Positions 33,727 through 40,751 of a DNA stretch of 64,000 nucleotides are shown in pieces. The number at the start of each line of letters is the position of its first letter. The stretch's first letter is position 1. Location: contig NZ_RJUO01000004.1 of assembly GCF_003752365.1 (NCBI RefSeq), positions 348,355-412,354 on the forward strand. Reading direction: 5' to 3'. A program made the position numbers and the translations under genes. The DNA is from Frondihabitans sp. PhB188. Its GTDB lineage: Bacteria > Actinomycetota > Actinomycetes > Actinomycetales > Microbacteriaceae. A model generated the notes under the pieces. That model was given only the letters and a program-made list of their open reading frames with translations, did no database searches and was not told where the DNA came from.

Positions 33727-35466
33727 ATGTCTTCTCTGCGCCTCCCTGTGCCCGCACGCCCTGTCACCCGACTGGCTCGATGGCGCCGAGTCGTCGCCCT
33801 GGCGGCCGTGCCGCTGCTGGCGGCGGCCGGCATCGCCCTCGGCGCGACCCCGGCGAGCGCCGCCGTCATCAGCGGCGCGATCACGAACGTGGCCGTCACG
33901 CCCACCACGCCGGCTCCCGGCCAGCAGCTGACCACGAGCATCGACTGGCAGGTGCCCGACAACGCCCAGGCCGGCGACACGTTCACGCTGACGCTGAGCT
34001 CGGTGCTCCGCAACCTCCCCTCGGACTTCGCGCTCCGTGACCCCGACGGCGGCGCCGTCGTCGCCACCGCGGCGCTCTCGTCGACCTCGCCGGTCGTCAT
34101 CACGTTCACGCTGACCGACTACGCGTCGACGCACCTCGACACGCACGGCACCGCCTTCGTCACCTCCGACTACTCGAGCGTGCAGGTGCCGCCGGGGGCC
34201 TCGACCCCGATCACCTCCGTGACCGGCGACGGCGTCTCGTTCACCACCGTCATCACGCGCCCCGGCTCGGTGTCGACGCGCTCGGTGCCGATCAAGTCGC
34301 GCGCCTTCACCTCGGCCGATCAGGGCCACACCAACCCCGTCGACTTCCTGGCGTGGTGGCTCGACACCCCGGTCGGACCGTTCGACAGCGCCGTCTCGAG
34401 CGATACCGTGCCGACCGGCCAGAACTGGTTCTACGACTGCTCGACCATCCGCTACCAGGACGTCGCCTTCACCCCCGGCACCACTACCATCGCCTCGATC
34501 ACCACCACAGTGCCTGCCTCGCAGTCGTGCACCGAGGCCGGCTACACCGCGACCTGGCCCGCCGCCGCGGCCGACCACGCCTACCGCGTGAGCATCCGCG
34601 TCTCGCTCCGCGAGGCGACGGGCTCCGAGACCGCGGCCCAGACGTTCAGCAACGTCGGCACCGTGGCGACGACGGTCGCCGGAGCGACCCGCACCCAGCG
34701 CGGCTTCGCCAGCATCTCGCAGGCCGCCGCGGGCGGCGTGGGCGCCGGCACGAACCCGACGGCTTCCGTCTCGATCGTCAAGGGCGACAGCCTGGGCAAC
34801 GCGGCCGACACGGCCGCCGACGTGGTCACCCTCGCCACCAACGGGACCGCCTCGCTGGTCTACAAGGTCACGAACACCGGAACCGACCCGCTGCGCGACG
34901 TCTCGGTCGTCGACGACGTCGTGGCCAACGGCACGGTGACCGGCCTGAGCTGCGACTTCTCGCCGCTCGGCGGGCCCGCCACCGGCACCACCTGGGCCGG
35001 CCGCTTCGCGCCGGGCGCCTCGTTCACCTGCACCGCAGACCTGAGCGGCGTGCGATCGGGCGACATCAACCACCAGGACGTCGGCACCGTGACCGGCACG
35101 GGCGTCACGTCGGGCACCGCGGTCACGAGCTCGAACGCGTACTTCGCCCGAGTCAACGCCGTCACGCCCACCGGCCCGAACGGCGGCAACGGCACGACGC
35201 CTCCGGCCGGCGGCGGTACCGCGCCCGTCACCCCCGGCACGCCCACGACACCCGTCGTCGTCGTCCCGGTCACCCCGGCCGCGGCCGGCCTGACGCCCAC
35301 CCTCGGCGGCTCTGCGACGCCGGTCGCGACCGGTGCCCTGGCTTACACCGGAACCGACGTCCGCACCCCGCTGACCGGCGTCCTCGTGCTGCTCGGCCTC
35401 GGCCTCCTGCTCTCCGTCATCGCGCGTCGTCGCCGCTCCGCGGCCGGCCGTCTCGACGAGGAGTAG
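33727..35466 (+). CDS. Cell-wall-anchored surface protein with LAYTG signal
   Basis: A 579-residue exported protein. A signal peptide ends near residue 45 (TPASA). Residues about 46-330 look like tandem beta-sandwich modules of the Gram-positive adhesin type (NAQAGDTFTLTLSSVLRNLP), followed by a DUF11/conserved-repeat type domain at about 355-480 (VYKVTNTGTDPLRDVSVVDD). A Gly/Pro/Thr wall-spanning stretch leads to LAYTG at 538-542, a hydrophobic helix and an Arg-rich tail: a sortase signal of the LAxTG kind used by class E sortases in high-GC Gram-positive bacteria. Likely a surface adhesin. No sortase gene is in the window. A strong terminator follows. Confidence 0.85.
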   Translation: MSSLRLPVPARPVTRLARWRRVVALAAVPLLAAAGIALGATPASAAVISGAITNVAVTPTTPAPGQQLTTSIDWQVPDNAQAGDTFTLTLSSVLRNLPSDFALRDPDGGAVVATAALSSTSPVVITFTLTDYASTHLDTHGTAFVTSDYSSVQVPPGASTPITSVTGDGVSFTTVITRPGSVSTRSVPIKSRAFTSADQGHTNPVDFLAWWLDTPVGPFDSAVSSDTVPTGQNWFYDCSTIRYQDVAFTPGTTTIASITTTVPASQSCTEAGYTATWPAAAADHAYRVSIRVSLREATGSETAAQTFSNVGTVATTVAGATRTQRGFASISQAAAGGVGAGTNPTASVSIVKGDSLGNAADTAADVVTLATNGTASLVYKVTNTGTDPLRDVSVVDDVVANGTVTGLSCDFSPLGGPATGTTWAGRFAPGASFTCTADLSGVRSGDINHQDVGTVTGTGVTSGTAVTSSNAYFARVNAVTPTGPNGGNGTTPPAGGGTAPVTPGTPTTPVVVVPVTPAAAGLTPTLGGSATPVATGALAYTGTDVRTPLTGVLVLLGLGLLLSVIARRRRSAAGRLDEE

Positions 35467-35472
35467 CACCTC

Positions 35473-35503
35473 GGTTCCGGGCCGTCCCCCGCGGCCCGGA
35501 ACC
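35473..35503 (+). terminator. Terminator after LAYTG surface-protein gene
   Basis: GGTTCCGGGCCG (35473-35484) and CGGCCCGGAACC (35492-35503) form a perfect 12-bp stem with a seven-base loop, six bases after the stop codon. Confidence 0.8.
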
Positions 35504-35625
35504 CGTACCCCCAATTAGCGTGTGTTCTCGCGCCCGGCCCTCCACCGGGCCACGCCTGCCGGTTAGTCTTCCCTCGACGTCTCGCCTCGACGTCGCTTCT
35601 GACCCGCCCTGATCGAGAACACGTC

Positions 35626-36876
35626 ATGTCCCTCCCGGAGTCGAACGACGCCCCCACCCCGCAGCGGCGCGGACCCTCCAAGCCCGTCACGGGCCTGGCC
35701 GTCGAGCGCGTGCTGGAGCGGAGCCTCTCGATCATGTCGCTGGTCTTCGGGGCGCAGGCCGTGCCCATCGCCATGGCCCAGTCGCCGTCGCTGCGGCCGA
35801 GCTGGGCGCTGCTCATGCTGGTGCTGGTGTTCGGGTCGTTCCTGGTGCTGGTGGTCGCCGGTTTCGTCGGACGCTTCGTCCCGTACGTCGCCTCCATCAC
35901 CTGCGTCGTCTTCGTCGTCGCTCTCGCCACCTGGCCGTTCGCGTTCCCCGATCTGACGCAGGTCCAGCCCAGCGGCCCGTGGCTCTGGTACGTCTGCAAC
36001 ATGGTGCTGGCCGCTGCGGTCTTCGCCTTCAGCACGTGGGTGGCGACCGCCTACCTCTTCATCATCCCCGGCCTCTTCTTCTACGTGAGGCAGACGCCTG
36101 CCGGCGGCGGGGTCGCACCCGGTCAGGCCGCACTCGACGCCAGCTACGCCATCGTGCTCGGCGCCGCCGTGCTGATCCTCGTCAGCCTCCTGCGGAGGGC
36201 CGCGCAGAGCGTCGACATCGCCCAGAGCGCTGCCGTGAGCCGCTACAGCGAGGCCGTGCGCCAGCACGCCACCGAGCTGGAGCGGGTGCAGGTCGACTCG
36301 ATCGTGCACGACGGCGTCCTCACGGCCTTCATCTCCGCCGGCAAGGCCGACACGCCGAGGGCCCGGTCTCTCGCCGCCGCCATGGCCAAGACCAGCATGG
36401 ACCGTCTCGGCGAGGCCATGGCCGGGCACGGCGCGGCCGATCTGCCCGTCCCGCTCATCGACGTGCACGAGCGGATCCGCGAGGCGATGGCCCAGCTCGA
36501 CACGGAGGCCGAGATCAGCGACGCCCGCCTCGTCCCCGCCATGCTCCTGCCCGCCGACATCGCCGAAGCCCTCGGAGACGCGACGATCCAGGCCGTCGTC
36601 AACAGCTGCCAGCACGCGGGCGACGGAGCGTCGCGCTACATCCAGGTGCGCGCTGTCGGGGGCGTCGCCGAGATCGTCGTCGCCGACGACGGCGCGGGCT
36701 ACGACACGTCGGTGAAGTCGGAGCGCCTCGGGGTCCGCGTGTCGATCCTCGAGCGTGTCAACGGAATCGGCGGCGTCGCCGCGATCACGAGCGCGCCCGG
36801 ACACGGGACCGTCGTCACCCTGCGCTGGGCCAGCGAGTCGGAGCCCGCCGATCGGGCGATGGCGGTGCGGGTCTGA
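35626..36876 (+). CDS. Orphan sensor-kinase-like membrane protein
   Basis: A 416-residue protein with five to six membrane segments in residues about 35-190, a helical segment with VDSIVHDGVLTAFISAG (H228 in an H-box-like place) and an ATP-binding domain with QAVVNSCQHAG as N-box and VVADDGAGYD as G1 box. The layout is that of NarL-type histidine kinases, but no response-regulator gene is next to it. The helix before H228 is unusually divergent. It is preceded by the surface-protein terminator and followed by an unrelated dehydrogenase. The signal and partner are unknown. Confidence 0.7.
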   Translation: MSLPESNDAPTPQRRGPSKPVTGLAVERVLERSLSIMSLVFGAQAVPIAMAQSPSLRPSWALLMLVLVFGSFLVLVVAGFVGRFVPYVASITCVVFVVALATWPFAFPDLTQVQPSGPWLWYVCNMVLAAAVFAFSTWVATAYLFIIPGLFFYVRQTPAGGGVAPGQAALDASYAIVLGAAVLILVSLLRRAAQSVDIAQSAAVSRYSEAVRQHATELERVQVDSIVHDGVLTAFISAGKADTPRARSLAAAMAKTSMDRLGEAMAGHGAADLPVPLIDVHERIREAMAQLDTEAEISDARLVPAMLLPADIAEALGDATIQAVVNSCQHAGDGASRYIQVRAVGGVAEIVVADDGAGYDTSVKSERLGVRVSILERVNGIGGVAAITSAPGHGTVVTLRWASESEPADRAMAVRV

Positions 36877-36885
36877 CCGCGCCGG

Positions 36886-36891
36886 TAGCAT
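36886..36891 (+). promoter_or_regulatory. Possible -10 box of leaderless dehydrogenase gene
   Basis: TAGCAT ends eight bases before the ATG at 36900. No ribosome site lies between, which fits a leaderless message. No clear -35 was found. Confidence 0.35.
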
Positions 36892-36899
36892 CGGCCACC

Positions 36900-37670
36900 A
36901 TGACCTCTCGCACCGCCCTCATCACCGGGGCCTCCACCGGCATCGGCGCCGAGTTCGCCCGCCGCCTCGGCGCCGACGGCCTCGACCTCGTGCTCGTCGC
37001 CCGCTCCGCCGACAAGCTCGAGACGCTCGCCGGCGAGATCCGCGCCGCGTCCGGGGTCGCGGTGACCGTGATGGCGCGCGACCTGGGCGCGCCGAACGCG
37101 GCCGCCGAGCTGACGGCCGACGTCGCCGCCGCGGGCCTGCACGTCGACTTCCTCCTGAACAACGCCGGCTTCGGCACGCACGGCCCCGTCGCCGAGGCCG
37201 ACCCCGACCGTCTCGCCGACCAGATCCGCCTCAACTGCGAGGTGCTCACCGAGCTGTCGCAGCGCTGCCTGCCCTCGATGATCGAGCGCCGCAGCGGCAC
37301 GATCATCAACGTGGCCAGCAACGCCGCCTTCCAGCCGCTGCCGCTGATGGCCGTCTACGGAGCGACCAAGGCCTACGTGCTGTCCTTCACCGAGGCGCTC
37401 TGGCACGAGACCCGGGGCACCGGCGTGCGAGTGCTCGCCCTCTGCCCCGGCCCCACCGAGACGCCGTTCTTCGACGTGGCCGGCGAGGACTTCGCGAGGT
37501 CCAAGCGCACGACCGCGCAGCTCATCGACACGACGAAGCGCGCCCTGGCGCGCGACCAGCCGAGCGTCGTCGACGGCGTCTCGAACGCGGTGCTCGCCCG
37601 TGTCGGCGTGCGGCTGCTGCCGAAGAAGGTCGCGCTCTGGGCGGCGCAGAAGGTGGTCAGCCCGCGCTGA
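36900..37670 (+). CDS. Short-chain dehydrogenase/reductase
   Basis: NAD(P)-dependent oxidoreductase of the classical SDR family. The 256-residue protein has the cofactor motif TGASTGIG at 9-16, NNAG at 87-90 and the catalytic triad S140, Y153 and K157 (YGATK). The substrate cannot be predicted; the ending resembles the DltE/YdfG-like group. The 3' end overlaps the convergent LysR gene by 14 bases. Confidence 0.9.
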   Translation: MTSRTALITGASTGIGAEFARRLGADGLDLVLVARSADKLETLAGEIRAASGVAVTVMARDLGAPNAAAELTADVAAAGLHVDFLLNNAGFGTHGPVAEADPDRLADQIRLNCEVLTELSQRCLPSMIERRSGTIINVASNAAFQPLPLMAVYGATKAYVLSFTEALWHETRGTGVRVLALCPGPTETPFFDVAGEDFARSKRTTAQLIDTTKRALARDQPSVVDGVSNAVLARVGVRLLPKKVALWAAQKVVSPR

Positions 37671-38538
37671 TCCCCGCTGGTGGCCGGAGCGCCGCCGCGG
37701 CACCGGCCCGCACGGTGTCCGACACGGCGTCCAGGGTCTCCGACCGCAGGTTCCAGCGCTGCCAGAAGAGCTCCACGTCGAGCGGCTCGTCGGGGGCGAG
37801 CTCGATCAGCGAGCCGTCCTCGAGCGGCGAGAGGCATTGCTGCTCGGGGAGCAGGCCCCAGCCGAACCCCAGCGCGATCGCCCGCGCGAAGTCGTCCGAC
37901 GTCGGGATGTAGTGCCGCGGCGCCGCTCCGACCAGCAGTCCGCGCCGCCTCAGGAACGCCTCCTGCAGGTCGTCGTCCCGGTCGAAGTAGACGACCGGCG
38001 CCGACTCGAGGGTGCCCGGCAGCCCGTGCGCCGCGCCGAAGCGCGGGGCGCACACCGCGCGGTAGCGCATCACGCCGAGCGGCTCGATCGAGCACCCCTG
38101 CACGGCCTCGCGCGTCGATGTCACGGCGGCCATGACCGTGCCCGACCGCAGCAGGCCCACCGTGTGCTCCTGGTCCTCGCGGCGGAGGTCGAGCGTGACG
38201 CGGCCGCCGAGCCCCGCCAGGCAGGGGAGGAACCACGTGGCCAGGCTGTCGGCGTTGACGGCGAGGGCGACGGCGGTGGCGCCAGTTCCTGCGCCCAGGG
38301 TTCGGAGCGTGTCGGCCTCGAGCAGAGCGACCTGGCGCGCATGGCGGAGCACGACGGCCCCCGCCTCGGTGACCTCGACCGGCGACGTGCGGCGCACGAG
38401 CACCTGGCCGGCCGCCTGCTCCATGGCCTTCACCCGCTGCGAGACCGCCGACGGCGTCACGTGCAGGCGCCGGGCGGCCGCGTCGAAGGTGCCCTCGTCG
38501 ATCAGGGCGGCGAGCGTCTCGAGCTGGTCGCGGTGCAT
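37657..38538 (-). CDS. lysG: LysG/ArgP-type LysR transcriptional regulator
   Basis: LysR-family activator of a basic amino-acid exporter. The 293-residue protein has an N-terminal winged helix-turn-helix (LETLAALIDEGTFDAAARRL, then TPSAVSQRVKAMEQAAGQV) and a periplasmic-binding-protein-like effector domain. It is divergent from the lysE-like exporter with a 68-base gap, the standard LysG-LysE arrangement known from Corynebacterium, where lysine, arginine or histidine act as co-inducers. Confidence 0.88.
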   Translation of the reverse strand: MHRDQLETLAALIDEGTFDAAARRLHVTPSAVSQRVKAMEQAAGQVLVRRTSPVEVTEAGAVVLRHARQVALLEADTLRTLGAGTGATAVALAVNADSLATWFLPCLAGLGGRVTLDLRREDQEHTVGLLRSGTVMAAVTSTREAVQGCSIEPLGVMRYRAVCAPRFGAAHGLPGTLESAPVVYFDRDDDLQEAFLRRRGLLVGAAPRHYIPTSDDFARAIALGFGWGLLPEQQCLSPLEDGSLIELAPDEPLDVELFWQRWNLRSETLDAVSDTVRAGAAAALRPPAGISAG

Positions 38539-38594
38539 TAGCTCAGCTTATGCAGAGTGAGAATCTTTAGCTGTACTGAATCGCTGACGCCCCC

Positions 38595-38600
38595 TAGCGT
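38595..38600 (+). promoter_or_regulatory. Probable -10 box of leaderless lysE-like gene
   Basis: TAGCGT ends six bases before the GTG start at 38607. There is no room for a ribosome site, so the transcript is probably leaderless. The divergent gap (38539-38606) should also hold the LysG operator. Confidence 0.45.
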
Positions 38601-38606
38601 CGCCTC

Positions 38607-39230
38607 GTGACCACAACGCTCCTGCCCGCGCTCCTCGGCCTCGCCACCGGCCTCTCGCTCATCATCGCCATCGGAGCGCAGAACGCCTACGTGCTGCGCA
38701 TCGGCATCGAGGGCCGGCTCCGGATCGTGGCAGCCGTCGTGCTGGTCTGCGCGCTGTCGGACGCCGTGCTGATCCTCGCCGGCGTGCTCGGCATCGGAGC
38801 CCTCGTGCAGGCCGCCCCCGTCGCGCTCGTCGCGATCCGCGTCATCGGCTCGGCCTTCCTCATCGGGTACGGCCTCCTGGCCGCACGCCGCGCCATCCGA
38901 CCCGCCGCTCTGGCCCCGGGCGCAGGAACTCGCGACCGCCCCTTCCGAGCCGCCGTCGCCACCGCTGTCGCCCTCACCTGGCTCAACCCCCACGTGTACC
39001 TCGACACGATCCTCTTCCTCGGCTCGGTCGCCAACCAGCAGGGCCCCGACGAGCGGTGGTGGTGGGCCGGGGGCGCGCTCGCGGCGTCGTGCCTCTGGTT
39101 CGCCGGCCTCGGGTTCGGTGCGCGCCTTCTCCGCCCCGTCTTCGCGCGGCCGGGGGCCTGGCGGGTGCTCGACGCCGTCATCGCGTGCGTGATGGTCGGG
39201 CTCGGCCTGCGGCTGGCCTTCGGTCTCTGA
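38607..39230 (+). CDS. lysE: LysE/ArgO-family amino-acid exporter
   Basis: Inner-membrane exporter of basic amino acids. The 207-residue protein has six hydrophobic segments and the family pattern GLSLIIAIGAQNAYVLRIGI near the N-terminus and TWLNPHVYLDTILFLGSVA in the middle. It is divergent from the lysG-like regulator, which is expected to activate it. A GCGCAGGAACT word lies inside the gene at 38920, read as Gly-Ala-Gly-Thr in a poorly conserved loop. Confidence 0.9.
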   Translation: MTTTLLPALLGLATGLSLIIAIGAQNAYVLRIGIEGRLRIVAAVVLVCALSDAVLILAGVLGIGALVQAAPVALVAIRVIGSAFLIGYGLLAARRAIRPAALAPGAGTRDRPFRAAVATAVALTWLNPHVYLDTILFLGSVANQQGPDERWWWAGGALAASCLWFAGLGFGARLLRPVFARPGAWRVLDAVIACVMVGLGLRLAFGL

Positions 39231-39284
39231 GCCCTCCCCTCCTCGCCCCGCCCTCGTCTCGCCTCCGCCCTCGCCCCGGCCCCC

Positions 39285-39365
39285 GAAATTCAAGGAGATT
39301 ATTGCCAGGGCGCCCGGACCGCCTCTGAGACCGGCCGGGGCGGTGAATAATCTCCTTGAAATTTC
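39285..39365. repeat. 80-bp inverted-repeat element, copy 2
   Basis: GAAATTCAAGGAGATTATT (39285-39303) and its complement with one extra base (39346-39365) flank a GC-rich middle containing ACCGCC...GGCGGT. It lies between convergent genes lysE and the DUF559-like gene and could act as a two-way terminator. Confidence 0.8.
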
Positions 39366-39380
39366 TGGGGAGCCGGAGGC

Positions 39381-40262
39381 TTAGAGGGCGTTGGCCAGGT
39401 ACTCCCGCTCGATGGCCGCTCGAATTGTCGCGATGACCATTGGCCAGTCGTAGAGAACCTGGTCGTACGTGAATTCCAGGACGACATAGCCCTGTCGGAC
39501 GATCGACGCGATACGTCGGCGATCCTTCGAGTAGTTGGCCGTCCCCGCATGGTGCTCGACGCTGACGCACTCGACTGCGACTCGTCGGCCGACCACGAAG
39601 TCGACGCGCTCACCACCGTCGACTACGACCTGGGGCTCGAATGCGATGCCCGCGCAGCGCAAATTCCACATCATGACCGATTCGGTGCCGGACTCGGCCC
39701 GGCGGTCCGCAGCGGCGAGCACCGGGTGGCAGCGAACGGGCGCCGACGTAGTCAGCCACGCGAGGTCGTCGGCGTCGAGTCGCCCTGCCCGAAGCGCCGA
39801 GTTGAGGATAGCCAGGGCGAACGCAGGAGACTCCAGCTGCACGGTCTGCCGCACGCAGGTCCGCACATCGACGTGGAGTCGGGCGCCGGGTCGGAGTCGT
39901 CCGCCATCGTGAAGGACGACGACGTCGTCTCGCATCCGGTCGAGGGCGCGAGTCGCATCGTCAGGATCGCGGAGCCCCATGGCGCCCGGGCGGACGCTCG
40001 CAAACAGCCTTTCGTGCGGCGGCTTCCACAGCCCCAGGAACGGCGCGGCCGACGCGGCCGCCAAGACGCCGCCGATCCGGGCGGCGCGAAGGATCGGCTC
40101 GGGGAGTCCCGGACGCGCGTACACGCCGTGACGTACTCGCAGGATCTCGCCGGCGGCCCATGCGGGCCCGAAACTGTCGGCTGGTGCGCCTGCCCTCAAC
40201 AGCTCTGCTCGTCGTGCGAGGCCGTTCAGGCTGCGGAGGGCGATGTCGAGTCCTGGATCCAT
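39381..40262 (-). CDS. Winged-helix plus DUF559 nuclease-like protein
   Basis: A 293-residue protein of a type common in actinobacteria. The N-terminus (about 1-60) resembles an AbiEi-type winged helix (GEILRVRHGVYARPG). The C-terminal part (about 190-285) matches the DUF559/Vsr-like PD-(D/E)XK fold: E194, D221 (ERVDFVVG), E231 in VAVECVSVEHH, then KDRRRIASIVRQGYVVLEFT. The usual EVDG is ECVS, so one metal ligand may be missing. The role is unknown; related proteins are scattered singly along actinobacterial genomes. It may be read from the promoter at 40485-40513. Confidence 0.75.
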   Translation of the reverse strand: MDPGLDIALRSLNGLARRAELLRAGAPADSFGPAWAAGEILRVRHGVYARPGLPEPILRAARIGGVLAAASAAPFLGLWKPPHERLFASVRPGAMGLRDPDDATRALDRMRDDVVVLHDGGRLRPGARLHVDVRTCVRQTVQLESPAFALAILNSALRAGRLDADDLAWLTTSAPVRCHPVLAAADRRAESGTESVMMWNLRCAGIAFEPQVVVDGGERVDFVVGRRVAVECVSVEHHAGTANYSKDRRRIASIVRQGYVVLEFTYDQVLYDWPMVIATIRAAIEREYLANAL

Positions 40263-40361
40263 GGAGTGACTGTGCCCGGATCTGCAAGTCGTTCAGCCCC
40301 GGAACGACGTCCCTGTGGACAACTGGGCGCCGCTCAGAAGCTGTGGACAGTCCCCGCCCAG

Positions 40362-40442
40362 CAATTTCAAGGAGAAACTGCGCGCTATGGCCTGCCGATC
40401 CGGGTCAACGCCTTCCCCCAGGGAAGATCTCCTTGAATTTCG
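40362..40442. repeat. 80-bp inverted-repeat element, copy 3
   Basis: Left end AATTTCAAGGAGAAA (40363-40377), right end AGATCTCCTTGAATTTC (40425-40441). The middle is unrelated to that of copies 1 and 2. Unlike those copies it does not sit between gene ends but in the 5' region of the DUF559-like gene. Confidence 0.72.
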
Positions 40443-40484
40443 GGAGAGGGGGGCGAGGGGCGGAACGCACGCTACGCAGCGAGG

Positions 40485-40513
40485 CTTATACCGGGGATCG
40501 CGAAAAAGGTCAA
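40485..40513 (-). promoter_or_regulatory. Sigma-70 type promoter reading toward the DUF559-like gene
   Basis: On the minus strand TTGACC (40508-40513), a 17-base spacer and TATAAG (40485-40490). Transcripts would pass through repeat copy 3 and reach the gene starting at 40262 after about 215 bases. Confidence 0.6.
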
Positions 40514-40522
40514 CGATGCCAC

Positions 40523-40552
40523 TGGACAGGGCGCGTCGGAGCCGCATATAGT
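40523..40552 (+). promoter_or_regulatory. Sigma-70 type promoter of rpoB-rpoC
   Basis: TGGACA (40523-40528), an 18-base spacer and TATAGT (40547-40552); each box has one mismatch to the consensus. Transcription would begin near 40559, about 190 bases before rpoB. Confidence 0.65.
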
Positions 40553-40738
40553 TGACCTTTGCGCTCCCCATGCCTTCAGCCGTCATATTGCGGTCGTCTG
40601 AGGCTCCTCGAGGCGGCCCTGAGAAGGGCCCGCGATGAGGTGGTGTCTTGTCCGAGGTCTCGGCCTCCTGGCACCTGGTGGGTTCGACGATACACACAAC
40701 GTACTGTCCGAACAGACGACATAGGACCTCGTGTCCAT

Positions 40739-40743
40739 GGAGG
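40739..40743 (+). promoter_or_regulatory. Ribosome binding site that sets the rpoB start
   Basis: GGAGG lies eight bases before the TTG at 40752. It overlaps the in-frame ATG at 40737 and follows the GTG at 40731, so those codons are unlikely to be the start. Confidence 0.7.
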
Positions 40744-40751
40744 TAGTTTCC

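Larger units (their letters stand above)
40263..40751. other. Intergenic region upstream of rpoB
   Basis: This 489-base gap holds repeat copy 3 (40362-40442), two diverging sigma-70 type promoters (40485-40513 minus, 40523-40552 plus) and the rpoB leader of about 190 bases. The leader contains a small hairpin GGCCCT-GAGA-AGGGCC near 40614-40629. No protein gene was recognised in it. Confidence 0.6.

Noticed and set aside
30103-40442. 80-bp elements as integron attC sites or CRISPR repeats
   Set aside because: No integrase, no attC core sites, no regular array or spacers; the three copies are kilobases apart.
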